A stretch of DNA of 64,000 bases from Andrena cerasifolii. Taxonomy: Eukaryota > Arthropoda > Insecta > Hymenoptera > Andrenidae. The stretch covers positions 2,356,001-2,420,000 of the forward strand of contig NC_135129.1 in the NCBI RefSeq assembly GCF_050908995.1. Direction: 5' to 3'. Both the position numbers and the translations under genes were made by a program. The notes below the pieces were generated by a model, which saw nothing but the letters and a program-made list of their open reading frames with translations, ran no database searches and was not told the DNA's origin. This document shows, one piece after another, positions 11,991-22,266 of this stretch; position 1 is the stretch's first letter; the number at the start of each line of letters is the position of its first letter.

Positions 11991-11998
11991 TATAAAAT
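11991..11998 (+). promoter_or_regulatory. TATA box of the ankyrin/PRANC-like gene
   Basis: TATAAAAT at 11991-11998 lies 56 bp before the start codon. A TCAGC at 12017-12021 sits about 26-30 bp downstream of it, the expected spacing for an arthropod initiator. No other good TATA lies closer to the gene. This supports an intact, independently transcribed gene rather than a stray open frame. Confidence 0.6.
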
Positions 11999-12053
11999 CG
12001 CCCGCAAGTGGGTTCGTCAGCTATATAGTCAGGAACAAATTTATTAACGAACA

Positions 12054-14639
12054 ATGCTAGAAGATCAGCATTCCACAAACTACAGTTTAATTTCTGCAGT
12101 TCGCGAAGGAAGAGTAAAAACAGTAAGAAAAATACTCAAATCTTTCAGTCTATCTTACTCACAAGCATGGTCAGATGGATATGTTTTACTCCGCGATGCT
12201 CTTGAGAACAGACACACAAAGGTTGCTAAGCTACTTTTAATAAAAGGTTGCAAAGTTAACAGCAAGAACAATAATATTTCCCATACTCCGCTTCATTTCG
12301 CTGTTATAAATGGCGACATAGAGATCATTCAGATGCTTCTAAGCAGAGGCGCTAAGATTAACGCTATAAGTCCGTACGGTGATACTCCGCTTCACGACGC
12401 AGTTCTAAGTAACAAAATCGAGATTATCAAGTTACTTATAAACCAGGGAGCAGATGTTAACGCTGGCGACAACAAGGATATGACTCCGTTGCACGTTGCT
12501 ATTGAAAACGATTCCGAAGAAATTGTCGAGTTGCTTCTAAGAAGATCTGCAAACATTCATCCTGAAGGACAATACGGTACTCCGCTTCACCTTGCAGTGG
12601 AGAGAGGGTATTTACAAATTGTTGACCATCTTATAAAATATGGAGCTTGCGTTAATTCTACTGGTACCTCTGTGTATTCGGAAGATACACCATTGCAACT
12701 TGCAGCTCGAAGAGAACACAATGAAGTTGTGAAGCTACTTTTAGAACGCGGAGCTAACGTTGATGTTCAAAGTGAGGGTGGCGACACTATATTACACTGT
12801 GCTGCTGAAAACGGAGATTCAGCACTTATTGAGCATATTTTAAAGCACGGTCCCGATGTGAATAACAAAAGCAACAAAAGCGCTCTTAATGCTGCGGTGC
12901 TGGGCTGCGGAAGACAGTACTTCAGGATCGTTAAAAGCTTGCTTGAATATGGTTTTACCGTCGACCCTGAAGTTGGAAACGATTGTAACTTGCTGCACGC
13001 TGCTGTTGAGAAAGGATATTTGACAATTGTTGAACAACTCTTAAAATACGGCAGTGATGTTAACATATCAATCTCTTCAACATCGCCTTTACACGTTGCA
13101 ATCAGAAAGAAGCAGGAGGAAATAGCCAAGCCATTGATAAGCTACGGAGCTGATTTAAATTCTCGAGACAAAGCTGGGAACACTCCAATATTTTATGCTG
13201 CTAAGAATGGAGATTTAGAAATGGTCAGACTACTTTTAACTAATAAAGCTAATGTAAAAGATAGTCCTCAAGTACTGAATACTGCTGTTCAGCAGAATCG
13301 CAGAGACATCGTTGAAGTTCTTTTACAACACGGTGCTGATGTTAATGCTAGTACTAAATATGGAGTAACGGCGTTGCATTATACCGTTTTAAACAAAAAT
13401 GGAACGCTTTCCAGATCTTTTCCCGATAATGATGATACTAAGGGGGAAATTGCCAGGTTGCTTTTAAGCAGAGGCGCTAATGTAAATGCTCAAACTCAAA
13501 ATGGAATAATGACCCTTCATGCTGCTACTCGTAAAGGATTTGTGAGAGTCGTCGACGCTCTTTTGGAATACGACGCGGATGTTAATTGCGCGTATGAGAA
13601 TGAAAAAATGCCGCTCTATTATTCTGCTGAGAAAGGGCAAAAAGTAATTACCAAAATGCTCTTGGACAAAGGAGCTAATGTAAATGCTAAGCAAGAAGAT
13701 GGAAGGACCGCGCTTCACATTGCGATACAACGTGGTCATAAAAGAGTTGTTCAACTATTGTTAAAATATGGTTCCAGAGTTGATTCAGTGACTAAAAATC
13801 GCGCAACACCGCTCCACAGTGCTGCTAGAAATGGTTATGTGGATATCGTCAAGGTTCTCTTGAAATTGGGCGCTGACATAGATTTTAAAGATAATTGTGG
13901 TGAAACAGCGCTTCACGTTGCTTCCCATGCAGGAAAAGTAGAAGTTGTTACAATTCTTCTAGACCATGGCTCTGATATTACTATTACGAATAGAAACAGT
14001 CGCACAGCGCTTGGTATGGCAGAGGCCTGTATCAGGTTATTTCGTTTTACAGATCACAGTGAGGATTCTGATTCTGATCATTATGATCAGAAATCTGGTT
14101 ATGGTTATGCTCATGTAAAAATTACTCAGATTCTTAAACGTCACATGGTTAAGTTGAAAACTGCAAATTTGTATGCAAGGAACCAGAAGTTACTGTCGAT
14201 TATTAACGACGATGAAGACTTAAGTGATTTTCAGGATGAATGCGAGGAAGAAATAGCGAGTATGAAGAGTGAGATGATTGGCAATAGTAGCATCTCATTT
14301 TATAATATTTTAACAAAAGGTATAAGTCAATTAGCGATATATGCAGGGAATGAAAGTGTAGCGCAGGCCTTAAGATCAGATGATTATGAAATAAAATTTC
14401 CAATATATGCTAGTACGATAAATACTCATTTTAGAGACGGGGAAAGAAGGAAAGAGTTGCTGGAACAAGGTAATACAACTTTCCATTCTTTCTTTAATTT
14501 TCTTGGGCTACCACGCATCTGTGCTGAAAGAATATTTAATTATCTAAGTGATGATGATTTAAGAACTTTAATGGACGCTTGCAAGTGTATTAGTATCAGC
14601 AGTACAAATACTGATATTAATAATGTGATAATTGTTTAA
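12054..14639 (+). CDS. Ankyrin-repeat protein with C-terminal PRANC-like/F-box-like domain, single exon
   Basis: An uninterrupted 861-residue frame without introns. About 18-20 ankyrin repeats run from residue ~10 to ~660; clear cores such as TPLHFAV, TPLHDAV, TPLHVAI, TPLHLAV, TALHIAI, TPLHSAA and TALHVAS recur roughly every 33 residues, with degenerate repeats at the N-terminus and near 280 and 410. An acidic, Ser/Asp-rich linker follows (about 665-790). The tail (about 810-850), with LPRICAERIFNYLSDDDLRTL, has the shape of the PRANC/F-box-like domain (Leu-Pro, then a helix, Tyr-Leu-Ser, Asp-Leu). Ankyrin-PRANC proteins are known from poxviruses, Wolbachia and parasitoid wasps, where the tail is thought to recruit an SCF ubiquitin ligase while the ankyrins choose the target; that role here is inference. 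The start is the first ATG after a well-placed TATA box. Lack of introns and a decayed copy downstream fit a mobile, possibly laterally acquired family. Confidence 0.88.
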   Translation: MLEDQHSTNYSLISAVREGRVKTVRKILKSFSLSYSQAWSDGYVLLRDALENRHTKVAKLLLIKGCKVNSKNNNISHTPLHFAVINGDIEIIQMLLSRGAKINAISPYGDTPLHDAVLSNKIEIIKLLINQGADVNAGDNKDMTPLHVAIENDSEEIVELLLRRSANIHPEGQYGTPLHLAVERGYLQIVDHLIKYGACVNSTGTSVYSEDTPLQLAARREHNEVVKLLLERGANVDVQSEGGDTILHCAAENGDSALIEHILKHGPDVNNKSNKSALNAAVLGCGRQYFRIVKSLLEYGFTVDPEVGNDCNLLHAAVEKGYLTIVEQLLKYGSDVNISISSTSPLHVAIRKKQEEIAKPLISYGADLNSRDKAGNTPIFYAAKNGDLEMVRLLLTNKANVKDSPQVLNTAVQQNRRDIVEVLLQHGADVNASTKYGVTALHYTVLNKNGTLSRSFPDNDDTKGEIARLLLSRGANVNAQTQNGIMTLHAATRKGFVRVVDALLEYDADVNCAYENEKMPLYYSAEKGQKVITKMLLDKGANVNAKQEDGRTALHIAIQRGHKRVVQLLLKYGSRVDSVTKNRATPLHSAARNGYVDIVKVLLKLGADIDFKDNCGETALHVASHAGKVEVVTILLDHGSDITITNRNSRTALGMAEACIRLFRFTDHSEDSDSDHYDQKSGYGYAHVKITQILKRHMVKLKTANLYARNQKLLSIINDDEDLSDFQDECEEEIASMKSEMIGNSSISFYNILTKGISQLAIYAGNESVAQALRSDDYEIKFPIYASTINTHFRDGERRKELLEQGNTTFHSFFNFLGLPRICAERIFNYLSDDDLRTLMDACKCISISSTNTDINNVIIV

Positions 14640-14875
14640 TTAATTGTTTATTTTAATATTATGAAAGAAGCTATTTTATTTGCATTAAGTAGAGGGCCAA
14701 CATTCAAGCAATGGTCGGGCCCGCCTCGCCTACCTCATCGTTTCCGCGACCGGGTGGACCGAGTAGCTCGCGTCTTAGGCGACGGTGAGGGAGGCGAGTA
14801 ATGCCCGTTTAATCCCAATCCAGGGTATGGCCAACAATGTATTTTTTTTTATTTATTGAAATAAATAAAATGTTA
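14640..14875. other. 3' flank of the ankyrin gene with a GC-rich island
   Basis: The first 50 bp are AT-rich and probably the 3' UTR. A GC-rich block (about 14692-14835) follows, bounded by GGCCAAC-type sequences and containing a partial inverted pair (GCCTCGCCTACC against GGGAGGCGAG). Its right edge GGCCAACAATGTATTTT resembles GCCACCAATGTATTATA at about 15234-15250, so a short repeat may flank the pseudogene on both sides. No gene is seen. Confidence 0.4.
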
Positions 14876-15210
14876 ATTCTAACGGTACCTCTGTGTATTT
14901 GAACAATACACGACTACAACTCGCAGTTGACGGAGGTCACAATGAAGTTGTGAAGCTACTTTTAGAATGTGGAGCTAACGTTGATGTTCAAAGTAAGGGC
15001 GGTGAATATAGATTATAATATAGTATACTGTGCTGTTGAAAATGGAGATTCAGTACTCTACTTAGAAGCATCTGAACGATCTCTTATGTCGCCGAATGTA
15101 TTATGAAGCGGAGTATGGGAAGGATTTTTTTTCGGCTGTTAACTTTGCAACCATTTATTACAAGTAATTTAGTAACCTCTGTATGTGTGTTCTAAAGAGC
15201 GTCGCGGTGT
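14876..15210 (+). pseudogene. Rearranged fragments of the ankyrin/PRANC-like gene, partly inverted
   Basis: Bases 14876-15053 match the upstream gene at about 12645-12825 in the same orientation; shared blocks include GGTACCTCTGTGTATT and CACAATGAAGTTGTGAAGCT. Immediately after, 15055-15210 matches the reverse complement of about 12185-12350, for example AACTTTGCAACC and CATACTCCGCTTCAT when reversed. Both parts carry substitutions and indels and are not translatable. The copy therefore lost most of the gene and joined two pieces in opposite orientations. It may come from this gene or from another lost member of the family. Confidence 0.85.
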
Positions 15211-17139
15211 AAGGGCGGGTGCCCGGCCCCTCCTGCCACCAATGTATTATATTTTGTTAGCGAGAGCAACACTGTAGTGGTTTGGTTTAAAAATAAATTA
15301 CTATTGGTGAGTTAGGTACTCTAGTTAAATTCACCGAACTTCAGAAACAATTGAGACACAATTTTTGTATGACCACACACAACCATATTTATACAGAAAT
15401 TGTATCTGACGCGTGTGTTTAAAGAAAAAGAAATTAAACGATATATGTACATACTTTTGTTTACTTAATGGAATCTTTTAGTTTGAGTAATAGCTTGTTC
15501 TACTGTATATGCCTTGTGTTTCATATTTAGTAATTTGTTTACCTTTAATAATGTTATTTATTTTCTTAGAATATTGTAGTACCCAGACTACTATAAGTTT
15601 ATTTATTATGCTATTCGAAATGCTGTCTCTATCACAGTAAATGAAACTAAACGAACATATTGTTTCACATATGAGGTAGTCGACAGCTCCTTTGAATTTA
15701 TGACTTCTGTTTTAAAACATGATACTAATGCGAATTTATATATATATAGAGTTTGTATGGATTTAGCTTTCGCTGATACCACAGTATTTAATGCGAATAT
15801 TGTTAAAGGAGTTTGAACGATTCCGCGCTCGTTCGAGGCACACCAGGCGCCGATTGGCCGATTGGCGCTCGGCATTCTCCGCTTTCCTTCGGTGAGCCGA
15901 ACGGATCGTTCGATGTCGAGACTAGTTGTGCGAAATCTCTGTGTGATATAATAAATCAAGATATCTGTTCGACCGTTCAGCCATTACGTTAACCCTTTAT
16001 CAATTATAATATATATATATAAAAAGATCGATCACTTGATTCTTAGGATCGATCCAATCCTTGTCCAGATCGATTCGCATGGTTGTTTTTCACAGCTTTT
16101 TTCACCATATTTAGTTTCAATTCTAACCGCTAGTAGGATTGCAATCGAATTCCGCTCTGATCGATAACGTTGCATGTGACACGGAAATGGTAATGGAGCT
16201 CGCGAGCTCCCCGCCTCCCGAGCTTGTGACACAAAATTACTTTGGATTATAGGTTCGATAACAGAATATATCGATCACACAATACTATTGTTTGTTACAC
16301 GATTTTAGGGTTCATGAGTCCATTAAAATTTTCGTATCTTATCCAACGTTATCGGTTGAGAATAAAACAGGACTGCTGCATTACCAGCGGTAGGATTTTC
16401 GATGTGACAGTGGTGTCAGTCGATTGCCTAGCCACAGGGGCAATTAGCTAATAATTTTAAAATTCATATATCTCTGATATGCAACATCGCAGGGGAAAAT
16501 GTTATAAGGGAAAGTTGTGTAGAATTTAGTTTACTATGAGCTCACGAAGTTTGAACGCGCTTCGACTACTTATGGGATTCTACGAGGTAGTATGACCGCG
16601 ATTTCATTTCTCTTACCCCTACTATGGCTCTGGGTCATTTATGTATAATTCACACTTCACAGTTTATGCTTCATATCTCAGTCATACGTACCTCACATTC
16701 TGCACTACATCACACATAACACTTCGCCCTACTAATGCACTGCTTTCAATTTAGGGACTAGTCGCCTTACAATGGTACACAATATGGTAAGTATTCAGGT
16801 AACTTATTCAAATGATAAATTTTTTCAACAACGTTGTAAACGAAATTGAAGCCCTCTAGAAAGCAATAAGTGCCAAAATTAAAAAAAAAAAGAAAAATTT
16901 ATCGGAAAATCTTCTACGTGCCACTGGTAATACTATAGTATAGTATTTTCTACAAGGACTCTTCAATTGAAGTGCGTGACAATTTTGATGGTGTTAATAT
17001 CACTTTAAATAAAATCGTGAGGCACCATGTGCAAACGGAAGTTGAAGTATTAAAGTGATTCATATCCTGTTATGAAATATCGTGCCCGATGATTTTATTT
17101 CAAGTGATTTTAACGCCATCAAAATTGTAGTACAAGAAA
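15211..17139. other. Intergenic, no gene seen
   Basis: AT-rich sequence. The minus-strand 117-residue frame at 15606-15959 resembles nothing known. A perfect 16-bp palindrome GGAGCTCGCGAGCTCC is at 16195-16210, next to the dispersed repeat shared with 10785-10824. Bases 16941-16975 (TTTTCTACAAGGACTCTTCAATT) match the terminal repeat of the MITE at 52334-52448, so a fragment of that family lies here. Confidence 0.5.
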
Positions 17140-17700
17140 ATAATTATTTTTTAGTTTTTAGTGCATTTTAATTTAATTTTTAGTGCATTTTTAACAAAAT
17201 CGTTTAACATAATTTTTTTTTTATATATTTCTTATATTCTAGTTTTTAGTGTTTGTGGATTTACATTTCACAGCTCGGACTTCTTTACAAATATCTTTTA
17301 TTGCTGTACACAGTTTAACAGTTTGCTTAAACGCTATAGTGCTACAATCACTAAAAAATAATTATTTTCTTGTACTACAATTTCGATGGTGATATACTAC
17401 GAACGCCTGCTAAGTTTTAGTTTTACTATTCGTGCATACGTGACGGATCATTTTTCGATAAATTGTGATATTTTCGGTAATCGCGATGCGACTAGCGCCC
17501 CTAAAGAACGCGAGTGGCTCATTCCAAGCCGTTTGGATTTGTGGCTATGGGTTATATTTATTGATGACTGGGTAATTTTTTCACCCCCTCGGGTTAATTT
17601 TTTAAAAAACATTGTATTGTCATTCAAACTACCCACGGCCTGCAAAGTTTCAAGACAATTGGTTAAGTTGGAAGTGGGTTAAATTTGAGTTGCCAGATTT
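17140..17700. repeat. Interspersed repeat family, copy 1
   Basis: This shares a series of collinear blocks with 43690-44220: TTTTTAGTGCATTTTTAAC-like, AAAATCGTTTAAC, AATCGCGATGC, GGATTTGTGG(C/T)TATGGG, TTTTCACCCCCTCG and GCCTGCAAAGTTTCAAG. The copies are heavily diverged. The type of element is not clear; no coding capacity is seen. Confidence 0.65.
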
Positions 17701-18380
17701 GTTCTCGACAGTTGTTTTTGACAAAAACAATTTTGTTTAAAATTATCGATCCGCCGTGGCGAACGTCGTCCTAACTCTTTCGTCGCAGGAAGGGGTGTGC
17801 GATAGCGTTTTTTTTCCTCAGCCTCAGGGGAAATCTGAGGTCGATCCAGGGGCAGGGGGGACGGGGCTAAAGGTGTGCAGGTAGCACCGCGCTGAAATCG
17901 TAGGACAGTGGTCGCTTATTCGAAGTCAGGTGACAAGCTCGTAGCCCGGTTCGATTGTGTCCGTTGGTTACTCTTTCATCGGGTTCCTCCGCGTTGGGAA
18001 TTTTAGATTTGATTACAAAACTCCCCCTCCCCTCCCCCTGGCACTCCCCTCCAACAGCGCCGTCTCCTCCACCTACTCTGCGATCGTGCGCTCGCCCTTG
18101 CAGCTAGCGATGGGACCAACACCCTCTTGCGCGATCTCCATGCTTCCCTTTTCCTTGTCATTGCCAACGAATGTGGGATTTTATAATAAAGAATGAGTCA
18201 GCTCTTCTTTTCCTGCCTATAGTTCTGTTTTCTTTCTTATTCTTTCGTAAGGGTGTAATTATCTACTAATTGTTCGTACAATAAGGAAAAGCCTCTAAAT
18301 TTCATTTAGGTACCTACTATTAAATCTGCACAGTTCAACGTATTTTAAAATTGATGAGTAGAAGAATGCGCATCTATAAG
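17701..18380. other. Intergenic, no gene seen
   Basis: Moderately GC-rich sequence, including a C-rich pyrimidine stretch near 18020-18110. The 79-residue frame at 17957-18196 is compositional, with no recognisable domain. Confidence 0.5.
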
Positions 18381-19145
18381 ATTCTTTTCCTTCTTCTTTT
18401 CGTTCTACTTTTCCTTCTTCTTTTCCTGCTGCTTTTCCTGCTTCTTTTCCTCCTTCTTTTCCTTCTTCTTTTTCTTCTTCTTTCCCTTCACCTTTTCCTT
18501 CTTCTTTTCCTCCTTCTTTTCCCTTTTTCCTCCTTTTTTCCCTGTTTTCCTCCGCGTTTTCCTTCTTATTATCCTTGTATTTTTCCTCCCTCCATTTCTT
18601 CTTCTTTTCCTCCTTTTCCCTTCTTATTTTCTTCTATTTTTCCTCCTTCCCCTTTCTTCTTCGTTTCCTCATTATTTTCCTCCTTCTTTTCCTCTTTTCC
18701 TTTCTTCTTCGTTTCCTCATTATTTTCCTCCTTCTTTTTCTCTTTTCCTTTCTTCTTCGTTTCCTTATTCTTTTCCTCATTTCCTTTCTTCTTCGTTTCC
18801 TCATTATTTTCCTCCTTCTTTTCCTCTTTTCCTTTCTTCTTCGTTTCCTCATTATTTTCCTCCTTCTTTTGCTCTTTTCCTTTCTTCTTCGTTTCCTCCT
18901 TCTTTTCCTCATTTCCTTTCTTCTTCTTTTCTCTTTTTCCTCCTTCTTTTCCTGTTTTCCTCCGCCTTTTCCTTCTTATTTTCCTTATATTTTTCCTCCT
19001 TCCCTTCCTTCTTCTTTTCCTTTTTTCTTCCTTTTTTTTCTCCTTTCCCCCCATCTTTTTCTTTTTCGTTTCCTCCTTCTTTTCCCCCTTCTTTCCCTTC
19101 CCCGTTCCCTCCCACCTTCCCTTCTTCTTTTCCCACCTTTTCATC
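18381..19145. repeat. Polypyrimidine/polypurine tract with an internal 48-bp unit
   Basis: About 765 bp of almost uninterrupted C/T on the + strand. It begins as TTC/CTT triplet-like repeats and contains a 48-bp unit (starting CTTTCTTCTTCGTTTCCTCA) repeated several times from about 18652 to 18900. Because 48 is a multiple of three, long Phe/Leu/Ser-rich frames (+) and Lys/Glu/Arg-rich frames (-) remain open; these are composition artefacts. Such tracts can form triplex (H-DNA). Confidence 0.9.
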
Positions 19146-19870
19146 CTTTATATCTGTGTATAAATTTGATGTTGCAATTGTCACGTCGGTATTATCCTCG
19201 GTTCTACGAACATCTCTTTCCGCGTAACATAATTCCTCTATTACCTTCCCTACGCGCGCACCTCTTTTTCTTATCAAATTACTATACTTTACTAACTCCA
19301 TTACTACACCCCTGTGATGTCGTTCATAAACAATACTCTACTCGGTCCAATCCGTCCTCAGAATTATTTAACGCATTCCTGCTGTTCAGTGTAAATACGG
19401 AGCAGCGCGCATAGGCCACGGCCATCCAAGCGAATCGTGCCGCTGCAACGGCGCGGCGGAAAATGAAATAGAGGGGTGCGTATGCAGTCGGCTCCATCGC
19501 TACTTTCAGCCGGCTCCGCCGCCCCGCTCCGCGTGCACCGATGAAAAACTCTTGTTGCTCGATCGCGACGGAATTATTGGCCGGCCGTGCTTATTTATGG
19601 CGTTCATTTTCCTGGAGATTGCAGGAGAGGACGGTCCCGGCCTCTCTCGCTCCGGCTACATTTTTTTGCCCGGGGCACGTCGATGCGCGATTTATGGGGT
19701 GTCAGCTGAGAGGTGAGCAGGACGTTGATAACGACGACACTTTGACGCGGGGCGTCGTTGCGTCTGCCTCTGCGAACAAATTAATTCCGCGACCTTTGGA
19801 TTTGCCGGGGATACGGGCGAAGAGCACCTGGCCCTGCCACTCCTGGGGATGATTCCAGGACGATGATGGT
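19146..19870. other. Intergenic, no gene seen
   Basis: GC content rises near 19440-19860, but neither strand shows a conserved coding pattern; the 103-residue frame at 19541-19852 has no recognisable domain. Confidence 0.45.
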
Positions 19871-20070
19871 CAGCGGCGGATTTAACGGGTGGTCAATGAG
19901 TAGTTGCCGCCTGGCCCCTCTCCTCAGGGATGATTTTATCCAAATGCTATGTTTTCTTTGTTTCCCATAATTCTCATACTACACGGGGGAATATTTATCT
20001 GCAATTCAGGGTGCCCCAGGTACAGGGTGTCCCAGAATGTTTGTCACCTGGGCGTTTTTCCTTAAATCTA
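19871..20070. mobile_element. Diverged copy of a hAT-like element
   Basis: It begins CAGCGGCGGATTTAACGGG, matches the left end of the element at 20101, and ends with GTCACCTGGGCG...TTAAAT, matching that element's right end. It lacks the internal 136-bp repeats. No clear TSD was found. It lies 30 bp before its better-preserved relative. Confidence 0.7.
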
Positions 20071-20100
20071 TTTTTATTTAAGTCTCTGTCTTTTTGGAAC

Positions 20101-20604
20101 CAGTGGCGGATTTAACAGGGCGGCCGATGAGCAGTTGCCGCATAGGCCCTGCCCAGAAGGCCCCACCCAGGGCCCTATTCTTAAAAAAAAATTATGATTT
20201 TATCCAAACTGTATTTTTTTCTATAATATTACACCGAGCCCGTTTTTATTAAACTACCTCTTCATTTTCTCGAAAAATGGGCCCCTGCCCAGAAGGCCCC
20301 ACCCAGGGCCCTATTCTTAAAAAAAAATTATGATTTTATCCAAACTGTATTTTTTTCTATAATATTACACCGAGCCCGTTTTTATTAAACTACCTCTTCA
20401 TTTTCTCGAAAAATGGGCCCCTGCTCGGAAGGCCCCTAGGGCCCTATCTTTAAAAAAAATTATGATTTTATCCAAGCACTATATTCTTTTCTATACTTTT
20501 CTATACATTTATCCCTTTTTAGTAAACTACCTCTTCATTTTCTCGAAAAAATGGGCCCCTAAGAACGTTTGCCACCTGCGCCTTTTTTCTTAAATCCACC
20601 ACTA
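20101..20604. mobile_element. hAT-like element with internal 136-bp tandem repeats
   Basis: The left end CAGTGGCGGATTTAA and the right end, reversed, (T)AGTGGTGGATTTAA match at 13 of 14 bases over the inner part. The flanks TTTGGAAC (20093-20100) and CTTGGAAC (20605-20612) are a near-perfect 8-bp TSD. Inside are about three copies of a 136-bp unit starting at about 20147, 20283 and 20419, each with ATGATTTTATCCAA and AAACTACCTCTTCATTTTCT. No coding capacity. Confidence 0.85.
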
Positions 20605-21576
20605 CTTGGAACAATCGTAAAAATATTTGATTTACGATGTATCGTGTATCGTGCCATTTCACGGGTAATTTGATTCTTCTGAGAACTGAGTTCGTGACAA
20701 TATAACTCGACAAGAGTGTTTTCCATTTGTTATAAACACTAGCTTACGTAGGGGTCTTTCCACAATGTTGTGTTTGCAAATTCGACGAGCCTTGATCGAA
20801 TCCTTGTACTGGTTACAAATGTTCTATGGTATTGTTACACGAGTTTAATAGTAATAATAATAATTTGTCAGGTGTATGGGGAGATTATTTGTTAGTGTAA
20901 GTCAGTGTTAAATGTTGTTTAAGAAATGAGATCGAGGGAGGAGGTCGAAAAAGGAATTGAAGAGTTTGTTTAAAGTCGTAGGAATTTTATAAAAGGGGAA
21001 CTTAACAGACCGAACCAGTGCGCCGAAATCATATCTTCTAATTAATGCGAGGTAGCTACTCGTTATTCAGTATTAAGTCTCCCACGTTCCATGCCAAGAT
21101 TTCACCAATCAATATTAGGTATTCATTACTCGATATTCAATTTACAGTATTCACTTTGCACAGCACAAATAGTTAAGTACCACTTCAATTCAATTATTCA
21201 ACAAAATGCTTATAAATTCCAACTAAAATCCTGTTCTTGCGAAGAGCTCTACAGTTCAATTTTTACATAATTACGCACTATTGCTTTCTCCGAGCTCGTA
21301 CAATAGATGAACGAAACATATTCCTGGCAGTGATCGTGACAGCAGGAGGCTACAGAGGAACACGAAAGCGATTAATCATTTCTCGATGACTTTGTGTTGC
21401 GACAGACGAAGTCACTGCATTATACATGATCACCGCTTTAAATGGGATTAACACGGGATTTGTAGGATCTACCGACATATGCTGCTCCCTAGATCCCGAA
21501 AATACGATACTTCCACTTTGCAAAATATTAATATACGATATTAACAAAATCTTCACTTAAGGGGTCATGCTCAGAC
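20605..21576. other. Intergenic, no gene seen
   Basis: AT-rich sequence with only short frames on both strands and no recognisable repeat or RNA gene. Confidence 0.5.
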
Positions 21577-22266
21577 AGGAGGCCGAAAAAAGGGTGGTCT
21601 TTGGAAATTTTTTACTCAAAAGCTATAACACATTTCTCAAAAAATCTTTTTTCCTTTTAAGGATTGCACCTAGTACCGTGCAGCGTAATTTTTTTATTTA
21701 AAAATATTCAGCAATAACTAAGTTATTGTCCATCACTCGAAGGTTCTCTAAAAATAAAGGCTTCTGCGGTGACCACTGCTGCTCGAAACTCGATCATCTA
21801 AAATAAAAAATTCAATAGAATTTACTTATTATATTATATTATCTAGTATTTGAACGAAGGATCTTTTTATCCGATGCTTAGTTTTCTTGTAATTCACGAA
21901 AATCAGGCAGGATTTATGATAAAAATTGAAACTTTTACTTTAAAAATCAGCCATTTTTTCCCAAATCAATATTTCGAAAAATCCTTCGTTCAAATACTAG
22001 ATAATATAATACAATAAGTAAATTCTTTTGAATTTTTTATTTTAGATGATCGACTTTCGAGCAGCAGTGGTCACCGCAGAAGCCTTTTCTTTTAGAGAAC
22101 CTTCGGGTGATGGACAATAACTTAGTAATTGATAAATATTTTTAAATAAAAAAAATACGATGCACGGTACTAGATACAATGCTTAAAAGTAAAAAAGATT
22201 TTTTGAGAAATGTGTTATAGCTTTTGAGTAAAAAATTTCCAAAGACCACCCTTTTTTCGGCCTCCT
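21577..22266. mobile_element. Fold-back element with ~290-bp inverted arms
   Basis: The left arm (21577 to about 21863), beginning AGGAGGCCGAAAAAAGGG, is the near-exact inverse of the right arm (about 21983-22266). The arms share blocks such as TTTACTCAAAAGCTATAACA, GTGACCACTGCTGCTCGA and CTAGTATTTGAACGAAGGAT. The loop is about 120 bp. TTAA lies beside both ends (21558-21561 and 22266-22269), but the left one is 15 bp outside the paired arm, so a TTAA target site is only suggested. No coding capacity. Confidence 0.85.

Noticed and set aside
18351..19414. Long Phe/Leu/Ser-rich (+) and Lys/Glu/Arg-rich (-) frames as genes
   Set aside because: Pure products of a polypyrimidine tract; both strands are open and there is no non-repetitive coding part.
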